Shown here piece by piece: positions 36,770 through 48,735 of a stretch of DNA of 60,000 nt. The translations under genes were made by a program, and so were the position numbers. Location: assembly GCF_964355755.1 (NCBI RefSeq), contig NC_092676.1:790288-850287 (forward strand), given 5' to 3'. Numbering within the stretch: position 1 is the first letter of the stretch; each line of letters begins with the position of its first letter. Origin of the DNA: Antedon mediterranea. Its lineage: Eukaryota; Echinodermata; Crinoidea; Comatulida; Antedonidae. A model generated the notes under the pieces. That model ran no database searches. It was not told the DNA's origin and saw only the letters and a list, made by a program, of their open reading frames with translations.

Positions 36770-37075
36770 TGTGGAGAAAGCAGGACATATATAAGCAAAG
36801 TGTATTGTTGTAATAAAACTTGTTGAAATAAGCATCAACACCCTGTGGAGATATAAGAACATGGTATACACTGTATACGGACAATACGCGGTATATATAA
36901 AGTAGACGGTTGTAATAAGCAACCCCTGTGGAGACACAAGAACATGGTATACACTGTATACGGACAATACGCGGTATATATAAAGTAGACGGTTGTAATT
37001 AAACTGGTTGAAATAAGCAGCATACTGGTGGAGTACGAACTAATAAATACAAATCCTGTGGAGAGAAACACATGC
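36770..37075. repeat. Diverged tandem module, about 3.5 copies
   Basis: The module runs CTGTGGAGA, AAGAACATGGTATACACTGT, ATACGGACAATACGCGG, TATATATAAAGTAGACGG and TTGTAAT. Two middle copies at about 36843-36915 and 36926-36999 are nearly identical; the outer ones are degraded. It contains the near-palindrome GTATACACTGTATAC. Overlapping minus-strand frames of 80-108 codons are by-products. Confidence 0.8.
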
Positions 37076-37895
37076 TTCCTAACGCAACTAGATACGAGTA
37101 GGGATAGAGTAAGGAGTGGAATACATGGATGAAAGAAAGGACATGGGGCAGGAAAACACAATCCACACTAGTGGATATGTGCACTGTATAAATTACGTTA
37201 TTAATTTAAATTAATTTAATAAGCGTGTACGCGCGTGGTGTGATGGTATGTATGATGCAAAAACCAACTTAACTACCACTAACAAACCAATCTTAAATTA
37301 AAAACTTAACTACCAACCAAATGAATAAAATATTCAGCAATGTACCAATGGTGTACAAGTAGAAGGGGGAGTATCGTGGCGGCTAGCCGTTACGCTAACC
37401 ATCACGATCGCGGCCGGAGCCGATAATCGCGACGGTTAACCGTTACGCGGAGCCGGCTTGGAGCAGATTAGTGGCGTCCATCTTGAAACCTATGGAAGAG
37501 AACTGTAGCCGTGTATGAATGCGTCAGACCAATGTATACAGCCGATGCGATTCATACGTAGGCATATTAATGTTGTCGTTGATGTAATACCGTCAAGTGC
37601 TTCTGAAAACAGACAAGTCTAGGGGGATAAAAACGACAAAATGATATATACAAACACAAAATATATAATATAACAAATAGTTCTACATATCTTAATTCTT
37701 AAAAATTAAATGAAATCATATTTAACGTTATGCTGCCCTCTCTAGAGATGCAAGTAACTACTGTCCAGTAGTCTCAACCACATATATTTCACATTCAGTT
37801 TTCTAGGATGGCCGACGTTCCGTTTTTCTTTGGGATTATCCACCGTGACTTGGTGGTGGGCCCTTGGTACGTCTGGTCTTTTAATCCTTTTCCTC
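37076..37895. other. Intergenic with a local GC-rich patch
   Basis: 37374-37460 is markedly GC-rich (GCGGCTAGCCGTTACGC, GATCGCGGCCGGAGCC, CGACGGTTAACCGTTACG) within AT-rich surroundings. Possible remnant of an element; no gene. Confidence 0.4.
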
Positions 37896-38015
37896 TTTCA
37901 CATCGCCTTAACAAAAACTACGGAGTTTACACACACCGGGGCCTCCGCACCAGTGTGTGCAATGTGTGCGCGCCAGTGTGTGTAAACTCCGTAGATGTGC
38001 AAGGCGATATGAAAG
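37896..38015. other. Long hairpin, about 41-nt arms
   Basis: TTTCACATCGCCTT...CTACGGAGTTTACACACAC (37896-37936) pairs with GTGTGTGTAAACTCCGTAG...AAGGCGATATGAAAG (37976-38015). The 19-bp inner stem is perfect, followed by a small internal loop and a further 14-bp stem with one mismatch. The 39-nt loop is itself GTGTGC-rich. Could be a foldback element or a small-RNA precursor. Confidence 0.7.
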
Positions 38016-38024
38016 GGTATCGCA

Positions 38025-38118
38025 GTGGTGTAGTAGTGGTGTAGTAGTGGTGTAGTAGTGGTGTAGTAGTGGTGTAGTAGTGGTGTAGTAGTGGTGTAGT
38101 AGTGGTGTAGTAGTGGTG
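38025..38118. repeat. 11-bp tandem repeat, about 8 copies
   Basis: Unit TAGTAGTGGTG, nearly perfect. Eleven is not a multiple of three, so all frames read a mix of repeats; the minus strand stays open as a Thr/His/Tyr/Leu repeat. Confidence 0.95.
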
Positions 38119-40318
38119 TCGCAGTAGTGTTGCAGTAGTAGTGTGTAGTAGCAGCGATGATGATTCAGCTGGCCTGGCTCCCAATGAACTCCTTTTCTTC
38201 GTTGCTGTCTTCTTCCTACAACGGTCACTCCAGAATAAATGGAACTCACTGTACTGTACTGCTTTATATACAACCAACACATGTGTATATGCAAATTAGA
38301 ATACCAACTTAAAGTACCGATAGAGGACAGCAGATAGATTTTACTTGGTCAGTCGTGATTTTTTGTTAGATCGTTACCTTCCAAATTGATCTGCGTCTCA
38401 TAGTTGCCGCCGGCGGGGCGAGCATCATCTTCTAAATCGTGTTCAAATTAGAGAATGGAATATTTACATATAATGCTTACAGTTATTACTTCTATTGTGG
38501 AATTCACAGCACAGGCTCCATCTGAAACGTTCAGTATAAAATGCCACACTGTTGGTTACGGTATTTATTAATTTTTCCCTCCGAGAAAAAATAAATAGGC
38601 CTATCAAGGATTGTCGTATAGAACGACATGAATGAGCCATATCACATCAATTCGTTGATAATTTTAATTTTGTCATATTTCCGATTTTTAGTCGTCGTGG
38701 AAAAAACTACTACATGTGTCTCTTTATTTATGCACAAACGAGTTGGTTGCACTGTGATCGTGTTATAAAAAATGCAACATAACCTTAATAATGTAAACAC
38801 AGCCTTAATATTACACCTGTCCTGTAGTTCATCACTCTTAATGTGTTTTGCAGTTGTTATTCATTCACATTAAGCTCGTGTATTTCTAACATTAGTCTAA
38901 TTTAATTTCACGTATGTTCTTAAAATACTTTGACTAGTGAATAATAAGAAATACAGTCGCGTGGGTTGGAATCGTTGATATGGGCTCAAAATTACGTGTA
39001 TGATGTATTTGTCTCATATGTTGTACAGTAGGCTAAATGACATTGTGTGTGTCGTGGGTTTTAATGTTTTCAGGCTACAAACAACATTATGATGAATGAT
39101 ATAAACATTCATTTCAGAAATAACTGTTATTTCACATTATAACGCGCGTTTGTTTAATGCTTTTTTTATATTAATAATTAATTAATTGTGACATTGTTTG
39201 TCATACAGAATACCAATCGTGTTATGATGTACAGGTAAAACAAATTATAATTGAAAAACAATAAATGTAATTTCAAAAATGATTAACACGTTTTGTTTAG
39301 TAACTATTATGTATGGATTTGTTCGTTATATACAGAGGGCGTACCTTTTAACATTATCTGGCAATGTTACATATTGTCGTTTGATCATAATGTGTATAGT
39401 TGACCGGCCGCGGGGCCTAAGTAGACTTGTCCCAAGTCTGTATTCATTGTCTTTTTTTATTTATTTGTTTTTATTTCGATTTTTGTCTGAACATATGAAA
39501 CGCCATATGTGCCAAAATAGTTATATTTTTATTAATATTAAGACAAAACCCAGTATAGGCCTATAAATAGGCATTAGCCTGTAAATATGCATTATCCTGT
39601 AAAATGCATCCTAAAACAACGCCCATACCGTATAAGACTCTAATTGATGTTGTGTTGTTAAAAATAGGTATATAAATATACACACATGGTAATGTGTAAG
39701 TTCAATGACAGGTCATTAATAGAGACATAACAACTAGGATGTCGTTTAATTTAGATACAATCGATGTAAAATACAAAAATCCATATTTTATCAAAAAGTA
39801 GGAAATTTGTTTTTAGCTGCTTCGTGACTACATGCATTTAGTTACGTCATCACTACGTCACCTATCGACTATCTTGTATATGCGTGCAAGGAATTGATTA
39901 AACCTCGCAAATCCATTTACATTCTTATTATCTTGTTTTAAATGTTAGAAAAAGCTAGGTTAATATATTAACGGCAAAGCTAGAGTTGCGTTGACGTATT
40001 GTTCTTTGCCTTCTAACAGGTGAACATACTATCCGTCTACTAAACGACAAACACATCTGAAATTAATATGACAAAATGTCAAGAAGAAGACAGTAGAAAA
40101 CACTGTGGCTGTAGGCGATTGCTTGAATTGGAACAATCATAATAAACATTTATATATAGAAGGTAATAACAACAAAAAAACAAGAATGAAATAAAAGGTT
40201 AATATACAAAGCTGGACTATTATGGAATATTTAACGAGGTCAATGGTCTTAATAAGGAAACAATAATCGAACAACATCGTTACAACAATTTGATGTTTTT
40301 TGTTAATATTATATACGT
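38119..40318. other. Intergenic, no gene seen
   Basis: A + frame at 39279-39566 (95 codons) is hydrophobic and unrecognised; probably accidental. Confidence 0.45.
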
Positions 40319-40483
40319 AAAGCTCCGTCTACACTATCTAATTTGACCAAACAAATGTGATGTGCCTAGATATTATGGTAGTGATATGTCCAAATATGGT
40401 AGGAATATGACATCATCGTGTCAATATATGGGAACATCACATTTGTTTGTCACATAAAGTTTGATAGTGTAGACAGAGCTTTA
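40319..40483. mobile_element. MITE family A, copy 7 (complete)
   Basis: AAAGCTCCGTCTACACTATC at the left is mirrored by GATAGTGTAGACAGAGCTTT at the right, and inner blocks (AATGTGATG, ATGGTAGTGATATG, CATCACATT) also mirror. Flanking TA on both sides is compatible with a TA target duplication. Confidence 0.85.
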
Positions 40484-41301
40484 TACGACTAGCGACGTTT
40501 CAATTTTACAAGACGCGCGCGCCACGTAAAGTACGCAACTATTGAGTCATTGACGTCGTGGTGGTGCGCATGTTTATATGCTTCTGAGCGTGAAAAAAAT
40601 GTCTTTTCGACTCGACAGTTGCGTAGCCGTACGGCACAAGAGTGCATGGAAGAACCTGGGGATCGAAGACTTTCTACCAATCCATAATATAAAAGAACCG
40701 ACGATACTAGGTCAAATAATAACAAAATAATACACTATTCATAAACTATCACAACAGGATATTATATGGCCAGATAACTTGGTCCAGTTTTAACCGAAAG
40801 GTCAAGCAATAATATCGCATAGGTTACTTAACATTGCAGGGCAGGTTTGCTCTTTACAAAAACAATTGTCGAACTGTTTACGTTATCATTTGTGATGGCG
40901 CCCCAATGGTATACACTATTTGTCTTCAGTATCAATAAGAGTTTTGAATTTTTGAAAATTACGCTTAAAATAAAATCTGAAAGGCATAATAAAATGACAA
41001 ACAGACAAAGCCTTACCGAATTACGGTAGTAGTAATTAAGGTAGTAGTAGTAGTAGGCACACGTCACATCTGGTATAAATACTGGTAGCCCTTGACTAAT
41101 ACATGAATATAAAAATTGTAGCATAATTATTCTTAATAATATTAATATTATCATATCAAGATTACATAGCTGTTTATTAAATTCATGTATGTAACGTAAA
41201 ATGTAGACATTATTACAAATTGTTGTTTCATACAATATTTCACAATTAACATAAGATAATTCATTATACACTATTTTTACAGTATAAATATGCCGAACGA
41301 A
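40484..41301. other. Intergenic, no gene seen
   Basis: A minus-strand frame of 147 codons (40828-41271) is Ile/Leu/Tyr-rich with a Tyr run from TAG/TAA triplets read in antisense. I judge it an AT-composition artefact. Confidence 0.45.
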
Positions 41302-41349
41302 AGCCCGGTCGTGAGCCCGGTCGTGAACCCGGTCGTGAGCCCGGTCGTG
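41302..41349. repeat. 12-bp GC-rich tandem repeat, four copies
   Basis: Unit AGCCCGGTCGTG, with A for G at the second base of the third copy. Confidence 0.95.
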
Positions 41350-41769
41350 CTAAAACGGAAAAGCACGTCAAATGGCGTGTGATTTACTATAACTTATGTA
41401 TTTGACGAGGTTCCAAAAGAAACAGTTTAAAACGCAATGTAAACACTACAACTCAGGAGCGCATACCTGCCACACAGCACATTCTTCTAAGCTCTATTTG
41501 TCACTCTTTTGATTTATTGGCTTTGAGACGGTAAATATAATCAGATGACGCGTTTATTGAACGATGAAACGAGGTTTGATCGATATAATCTTATTATGTG
41601 GATTAGTTAATTCAAAACTCAATCTGCATGATGTAACTCAGACTCAAAATGTACTATAAATACAATTATTGTTATGGATAATCATATCTTTTACATATAA
41701 CATGTTTCTACATGTGTCAACGCTGTACTTAAGTAGCTTAAACATACCATGAACGATTGTCAGTCTCTA
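41350..41769. other. Intergenic, no gene seen
   Basis: No frame, repeat or RNA gene noticed. Confidence 0.5.
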
Positions 41770-41880
41770 AAGCATGATTCCCCCAAGAGACGGAACGCAA
41801 GGACGTACGCGCAACGCAATCAAGTTAACCAACTTACGTTGCGTTACGTCCTATGCTTGTATGTAGAATGGAAGGAACCA
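41770..41880. mobile_element. MITE family B, copy 7
   Basis: AGCATGATTCCCCCAAGAGA, then CAAGGACGTACGCGCAACGC, then TTACGTTGCGTTACGTCC. The inner CCAAT arms are largely deleted. Confidence 0.7.
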
Positions 41881-42080
41881 TTTTCCTAAGTTTAATCAGG
41901 GATAAACTAGTTCTATGGTTCAATTACGTAACATATCTTTGCTGAAACTAGGTTTAATTACGGCCTGTTGATGTATTTAAGGTTCTAGATTTATATGATA
42001 GCCTAATTAAAAAAAATGATGTATGCGCATGTGCGAACGAACCATAGGGAAATGAATTCCTTTATACAGTAATAAACTAA

Positions 42081-42226
42081 TGCTTGGTTCCCACTAGAAC
42101 GCAACGCAAGAACGACATTTATTTGACCAATCACACAAACGATGTATTATTCGAACTGTCGCTTGTCATTGGTCAACTCGCTTGCATGAGTCTACGTCCT
42201 TGCGTTGCGTCTATGTGGCAACCAAG
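42081..42226. mobile_element. MITE family B, copy 8
   Basis: TGCTTGGTTCCCACTAGAAC at the left, TTGACCAATCAC and CATTGGTCAACTCGCTTG inside, CGTCTATGTGGCAACCAAG at the right. Confidence 0.8.
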
Positions 42227-42350
42227 TTAAAGCAATTTGACCAATCACGATGAATTATCTGAACTATCGCTTGTGATTGGTCAATCACTAGCGTTGCGCC
42301 TACGCCCTTGCATTGCGCCTACGCCCTTGCGTTGTGTGTCACAGGGAACT
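42227..42350. mobile_element. MITE family B, copy 9, next to copy 8
   Basis: TTGACCAATCACGATG pairs with CTTGTGATTGGTCAATC. The right arm GCGCCTACGCCCTTGC is present twice in tandem, an early step of the arm expansion that is extreme at 48.8 kb. Confidence 0.75.
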
Positions 42351-43130
42351 AAAATGAAAGTAAAGAGGAATGTGGTGGTTGAGCCTGATTGTGGTTGAGC
42401 TCAAACGTCTCTCCCTCTCCGTCGGGTCAAGTAGGGGACACATACATCGTCTTGGCATTTCCGACAAAGGTTTACGATCCAATGAACAAGGCCGGTAATA
42501 TATTTTAATTGCTTGTTATGAATGGTAATTGATATGTTTTTATTCGTTTCGTGATTACATGCTTAATCGCAATTCTTCAATAGTTTAATTTTTCATTGCT
42601 GTCACTTCTCGAAAATCCCTTTTAAATTTTACATGGACCACCCACTCGTGATAGTTAGTATTGTTCGCAGTCATTTAGCGATACAAATATAAATTGAATT
42701 ATAAATGCAGAGGTGCCCCTCCTTGAAGTAAAGAAGTGGCTAAACTAATCTTAAAATAACAACCAAAGTGTTATGTTATCAACTTCATTAGCGTGATTTA
42801 AGCAGATATCGCTGTTAATAATATAACACAAAGGCCTGTATAGAATTACTTATTGTTATTCATAGTTATGATACCGTGAAAACGGTAAATACCACCTTTA
42901 TTATTAAATTGATGACTTGAAAAGGGTGTCATTTGAGTAATCGCAATGCTTGATAGTATTGAAGTACCATTTTAATCCTTCGCTCGTTTGTACGTCATCG
43001 GAGGTGGTGGGAAAGGGACGACTGAAGAAACGAGTTTAGTTTTGGGTCTCATGAGAAAACAAGACCATTCAGACAACTTTAGAAACCTATAGCATGGTTT
43101 TTCAATCAATGAATGGATTGAAAAAATTAT
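42351..43130. other. Intergenic, no gene seen
   Basis: A minus-strand frame (42972-43196, 74 codons) overlaps the neighbouring MITE and is not credible. Confidence 0.45.
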
Positions 43131-43280
43131 GAGTCTTACGCAACGCAACGTCCAATGACAGTTTGGATATGTTTGCCTAAGATTGTTCTCTTTCATGCAA
43201 CGGAAGAGACGTCATACGCGCAACGCTACAGTAATTGGTATTATTATTATTATTATTATAATTTGACCAATCACAGCACA
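43131..43280. mobile_element. MITE family B, copy 10 (degraded)
   Basis: CAACGCAACGTCCAATGACA, CATACGCGCAACGC and TTTGACCAATCACAGC are present but separated by unrelated DNA and an (ATT)n tract at about 43240-43258. Confidence 0.5.
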
Positions 43281-44379
43281 CAGTTTGATAGAAAGTTAAT
43301 ACAACTTAGCTGCACTTATTAATGGTATATTGATCAGATTTCGAATACTTATAAGCGTATATTATATGGATAATAGTGTTTGATATTATATCATGTTTAT
43401 ACCTTCACCTGTATAAGAGACGCTCCCTTTTGTATAATAAAGGTATTGGCAAAGTAATCCTATACCAACGCTATGTAAGATGCGGCTTAAGTATTACTAA
43501 TATCAATACACTTTATAATGCAGCACATATTAACTGATTCTTATTATAATCAAATATTAGCTAGAGTAATCCTATACCAACAAGGACAAATAATACTACG
43601 GCATTCTATTTATTTTATTTTATCTTAGCAAAGTATTATAATAATAGCCATTGAGGAATTAGGCCACAGTCTCGAACAAACATTGTCTCTTAAACAATCG
43701 CATAGCATATAATATATATCTTTTAAAACAATAAACAATGTATTCTTTCTTTCCTGTCCATGTATTTAACCATGAAGAAACAAAGATTCTAGTATTACAA
43801 TGGTGGACAATTCAGACTAGTAAGGAAATACTTGTTCCTCATACTTGAACTAGGCTATTGATACTGCGAGGACATTGTGTGAATAATGAGTGGTTTGAAC
43901 TTAGTAATATTTCGGTTTAGGAGGGTTAAGGATCATAGATGGATTATAAGGAATTATATTATGTCTGATGATTCATCAATACAGTAAACAGTCTAGTTAT
44001 TTTTAAGTCATTTCATATCTATTTTATGGTCAATAATAACAAAAAGTTCAGTCCTATATTATAATCTCGTTAGCGGCGCCGCCACGAAGTTGACAATATT
44101 ACACATTTATTCACAATTAACAATTACATTTAATAGTATACTAAAAGAAGCGTGCTTGTCAGTTTTGTAACCATATAAATGCATTTAATGTACGGTACAT
44201 ACATGCCAGACAACATTCAATAAAAATGATGTACACAAAAAAACCCCAAAAAACAACATGGGTCGCCTATGGGGAAAAACAGTACCTAAATCGCGCAGGG
44301 TTTCGCAAAAACGCGTTTGTTGAGGAAACTTTACAAAACACATAGTTTTCTTGAAGAAATTGTCAAATTTCCTATCTTC
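43281..44379. other. Intergenic, no gene seen
   Basis: No gene or RNA recognised. AGTAATCCTATACCAAC occurs twice (about 43454 and 43565). Confidence 0.45.
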
Positions 44380-44600
44380 ACGCCCATGGATGCGCGCACG
44401 CGTGGAGGCGTGAACTAATCCGTACAGAGTTATAAGTGGAGAATCTACGCCCATGGATGCGCGCACGCGTGGAGGCGTGAACTAATCCGTACAGAGTTAT
44501 AAGTGGAGAATCTACGCCCATGGATGCGCGCACGCACGCGTGGATGCGCGCACGCGTGGAGGCGTGAACTAATCCGTACAGAGTTATAAGTGGAGAATCT
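44380..44600. repeat. 67-bp tandem repeat, three copies, alternating purine-pyrimidine core
   Basis: Copies at 44380-44446, 44447-44513 and 44514-44600 are essentially identical; the third gains about 20 bases by internal duplication of its GCGCGCACGC core. The core GATGCGCGCACGCGTGG is nearly perfect purine-pyrimidine alternation. Confidence 0.95.
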
Positions 44601-45090
44601 ATTATTTACCCTTTCACTATATGCATGTTATTGTATTTGCTGTATGATCTGTTTGCCGAATAAATAGTGTTATTATTACAATATATTTAGTTTTCTGCTA
44701 ATGTGTTTGGCAAGCAATTCGAAAGATCATCAAAGAAAAGAAAAAAAATAAATATTGATGTTGTGACTGAAATAAAATGGAACTCGAATAATTGATGGGA
44801 ATTCTTGACAAACGTGTTTTTGTAAAGTAATTAACGAAATGATTGTAAAAAGTTTGTAAAATAACGGATTTATTCTAAAATAAATGTGTGCTTGTGTTTG
44901 TTTTATTGTTATGTTCACACGACTTCCTTAATTAATGCTTCAAATCACAAGAGGTTCAACACATGATATTCTGTTGACCGCAATACAAGGAAAACACATT
45001 AAAGTGTAACATGCTGAATAATCTAAACAAACAACATGAATATATTTATGATGATGAAATATGACATGTTCGAATTATTAAATTAATCAT
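44601..45090. other. Intergenic, no gene seen
   Basis: AT-rich, nothing recognised. Confidence 0.5.
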
Positions 45091-45235
45091 AAAGCTTGGT
45101 TACAACTTTGACGCAACGCAACAACGTAAGGACAATGCAAGTGAGTTGACCAATCACAAGCGACAATTTGGATGATCCATCGCGTCCTGCGATTGGTAAA
45201 ATTACCTGCGTTGCGCGTATGTCATTGCGTCCAAT
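45091..45235. mobile_element. MITE family B, copy 11
   Basis: AAAGCTTGGTTACAACTTTG, GAGTTGACCAATCACAAGCG, GATCCATCGCG and GCGATTGGTAAAATTACC. The right outer end ends near CATTGCGTCCAATC. Confidence 0.75.
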
Positions 45236-45647
45236 CAGCGATAACGAAAACTATGATGCGTCCAAAGCCAGGAATTATGTTGATGAAATAATAAATGTTT
45301 TTTGAAAGTCACGGTTATGCATTTATACTTTCTCTTTCCCTTGTCCATACCAGTACCAATATACTATAATATTAGACATTTAGATATCGCGAAAGTGTTT
45401 TTCATTATTAGTCATTCTTGACGTTTATTTATTAGCGGTAAATGACCTGAAACAAATGCGGAACCTACCTGTAACTTATTAAAATAACATGACTGTTTTT
45501 AAGTAAACAACTTTACGACCTAAGTTCTTCAAAAGAACTAAGCGTCTAATAATTTTTTTTTATGAATTCCGTTATATTATTATTCAATGGAAAAACCCCG
45601 TACTCCACGATGACTGATTATCGACAACAATGGCTTTCACTATAAAT

Positions 45648-46048
45648 AAGGACATGTTCATCAAATGATTCTAATGTACATAGGTATGGGGCGCAATAAG
45701 CAGCAAATGTGTGTTTGTTTTGCGCCCTATCGTGTACCCACAATCCTACTTTAAATTGAATTAAATTAAGGCAGCTTAAAAGTAAATTGCAATTTGTATA
45801 AAATAGTCAGGATTTATTAAAAATACGTTGAGTAATAAGGACATGTTCATTAAATGACTGATTCTAATGTACATAGTTATGGGGCGCTATCAGCAGCAAA
45901 AATGTGTTTATTTTGCGTCCCATCAGGTACCCACAATCATATGCAACAATGCTACTTTGAAATTGGATTAAGTTAATACAGCTTAAAATGTATTGCATCC
46001 CGTTGAAATGTGTATATTAATTTGTATAAAATATTCATGATTTATTAA
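45648..46048. repeat. Diverged duplication of a unit of about 190 bp
   Basis: 45648-45820 and 45837-46048 share AAGGACATGTTCAT, TTCTAATGTACATAG, ATGGGGCGC, GTACCCACAATC and TTTGTATAAAATA. In each copy GGGGCGCAA or GGGGCGC can pair with the following TTGCGCCC-like block, so the unit folds into a hairpin. Likely an old element duplicated in place. Confidence 0.75.
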
Positions 46049-47114
46049 TCATCGATTAGGCTTGTTCGTTCATATTATAATTATATTTATCTGGATCACT
46101 TGCACTGACGTTGAAATAATGATAGCACTAATAACAAGGTGAATGTGGTATTGATAGACACTGTCGGCTCACAGCAGCCAACAACAAATTCTTCCGGGTC
46201 TGCGATTGATGGTAATGATGTTTTAGTGACGTAATTGGACGGGAGATGATTTGTGTAACGCGCAACGAAAACAATCTTGTGAGATGACGGAATTTTTTTA
46301 TTAGTCTTGTTAAAACATAGGCCTAAACCTGAGTTGTACATGCATTTAAAAGCATCATAGTACTACCACAGTACTAGGAACTAGCTAATGGTGGAAGGTA
46401 CATGGCTAATAAGTGATGAATTTACAAAAAACAACAATGGCATACGTTGATGAAATGATAGTATAACTATGAGATCATGCTGATAATAATAATGATAATT
46501 GAGACCAGATAATCATGAAAATGGTGTTAATGATGAAAATGAATAAACAAATACATTTCATTTAGAAAACAAAAGACTATGGTTGCCTTGACTACGATGA
46601 TAATGGCGATGGTAACGTCACAAAATCAGATGAAGGTTGACGAGCGCATCTGCAATTATTTAGCGTATCACGTGTGTGCGAGTTCATCCATGTTTCATAA
46701 TACGCGATCGAGGGATTACAATTTTAAATTAGATTCGACATTAATTTCAATTTAATTTCACCTAGCAGCTATAAATCAATCAACGTGTAACTTTATCTCA
46801 AAAAACTAAAATCATAAATCAGATTTGTATGAGTTTTTTGGTTACTATACACCACTGACCCAAAACGGTCAGTCGAACGGTCACCTCAGGGGTCTAACTC
46901 AGTTGTCAAACTTAATATAGCAAAGATACTGTTTCATATTAAAATTATTCAGTTGTATAAACTTTAATTTAATTTGTATGGAGTAAAGGAGAAGAAATAG
47001 CCATGTAATTACAATGAAATGATTACTTCTCAAGGGGTACCAAAGTGGGTTGGGTTACTGTGATGTTTGGCTATAGTGTTTTTTGAAACTAATGATAGTG
47101 GATGAACACCATTT
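46049..47114. other. Intergenic, no gene seen
   Basis: A minus-strand frame of 81 codons (46096-46341) has no recognisable domain. GAT-rich microsatellite-like sequence lies at about 46480-46545. Confidence 0.45.
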
Positions 47115-47252
47115 AAAGCTCTGTCTACACTATCAAAGTTTATGTGATGTGCCCATACATAGGCATGATGATGTCATATCACTACCATATTTGGGTATAT
47201 CACTACCATATTTGGGCACATCACACTATTTTGATAGTGTAGATAGAACTTA
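47115..47252. mobile_element. MITE family A, copy 8 (complete)
   Basis: AAAGCTCTGTCTACACTATC to GATAGTGTAGATAGAACTT, with CACTACCATATTTGGG blocks in tandem; opposite orientation of inner blocks to the copies at 9.7 and 22 kb. Confidence 0.85.
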
Positions 47253-47925
47253 ATTGAAATACTATTATTTCCTGCCAATGGCCTTTACATTATGCATGAA
47301 TCGATAGAATTCTCTTATTACAGTACTACGGCTATCCAAGTATAAAAACACAATGTTCATTTAAATTAAAAACAGCCTAAGATTATGTAAAACCTACGAT
47401 TTACGCAGTCATTGCCTGTGTCCTAAGGACTGCTGGTTCAAGGTCATTGGTTGGGTTGTTAACATAATTATTTGTAATAATAATAATTGAATGCACTAGC
47501 GCTTGTCATTCATAAATCATAATATCAACGAGCACATGCGCTAACATTTTAGTTATTTTTTTAATAATAAAATAATATAATATACGCTTCGTTAGACATA
47601 GCGCGTTCTATTACTTTGTGCCATTCACTTCTGTCGTGGGCCAGGTGTGTCTCAAGAAAACTTGTGTTGTTTACATTTTCCAAATCATCTTATTTCATTT
47701 TGATGGGTCTTCCATTCCAATGAGTATGTTTATACCAGTAATATTAAAAACACTAACGGCAGGCATTATGCTAACTTTACGAAAAAGCAGTCATATTTAT
47801 CAAGTTCAGAATGGTTTTCACCTTTTTGTGCTTTTGACATTTTAAAATGTTATATTTTGTATCTGGCACAGCCCCGCCGTGTCGTCTTTCTATTCTAAAA
47901 ATAACATTGTCTGTGTGCAAGGAAT
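47253..47925. other. Intergenic, no gene seen
   Basis: A + frame at 47618-47845 (75 codons) is unrecognised. Confidence 0.45.
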
Positions 47926-48234
47926 GATTGTATGTTGACTGCTAGGCGTCATGCGCCCGCAGTTGGAAACACGAATGATTGCATGTTGACTGCTAGGCGT
48001 CGTGCGCCCGCAGTTGGAAACACGAATGATTGCATGTTGACTGCTAGGCGTCGTGCGCCCGCAGCTGGAAACACGAATGATTGCATGTTGACTGCTAGGC
48101 GTCGTGCGCCCGCAGTTGGAAACACGAATGATTATCGCATGTTGACTGCTAGGCGTCGTGCGCCCGCAGTTGGAAACACGAATGATTGCATGTTGACTGC
48201 TAAGTGTCGTGCGCCCGCAGTTGGAAACACGAAT
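47926..48234. repeat. 51-bp minisatellite, six copies (one of 54)
   Basis: Five 51-bp units and one 54-bp unit, more than 95% alike by eye. Contains TGACTGCTAGGCGTCGTGCG and CCCGCAGTTGGAAACACG. It is GC-rich relative to the flanks. The period is a multiple of three, so both strands stay open for over 100 codons; this is not evidence of coding. Confidence 0.95.
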
Positions 48235-48735
48235 GCTCACGTGAGATAAAAGCTTAAAAGCGCTCTCAACTTAATGCATGATTTATTGTGTTTTTCTCTT
48301 TCTCGTCATTTACAACAAGTTGTCAATTTATATACAGAATTCATCTTTGTCTGCTGTTAACACGTTGAATAAAACATGTGTAAAGGAATTAAAAATTAAG
48401 ATTAAAGTCGATTTGTTTTCACTAATGGGATTCAGAAGCAGGACGTTACAGTTCGGACAAGTTTCTTATAAAATATGTATAATAGCTTGATGCTGCATTG
48501 TGTGTATCAACTATCAATGTTTATAAATTGATCGATTGAAAGATTCCGGTCTTTAACAGTTTTATTGAATCTCCATATCCATGGTTATATTTGTATCGTG
48601 TCTTATAATTATAAAATCTGCAAACTAAACGCTTTGAATTTATTTTACATAATCATATTACAACCGTCATACTAAAAGTATAAATCTATTAATACGTTTC
48701 TTCTCATCCATTTTACTTATACACTCATAATGGTT
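48235..48735. other. Intergenic, no gene seen
   Basis: A 70-codon + frame at 48278-48490 is unrecognised. AT-rich. Confidence 0.45.

Noticed and set aside
37908-38294. His/Tyr/Thr/Leu repeat protein on the minus strand
   Set aside because: By-product of the 11-bp tandem repeat; overlapping frames show the same pattern.
40828-41271. 147-codon minus-strand frame
   Set aside because: Extreme Ile/Leu/Tyr composition with a Tyr run from a TAG repeat; looks like AT-rich noise and has no domain.
47926-48234. CRISPR-like array
   Set aside because: Direct tandem repeats without unique spacers, in a eukaryotic context.
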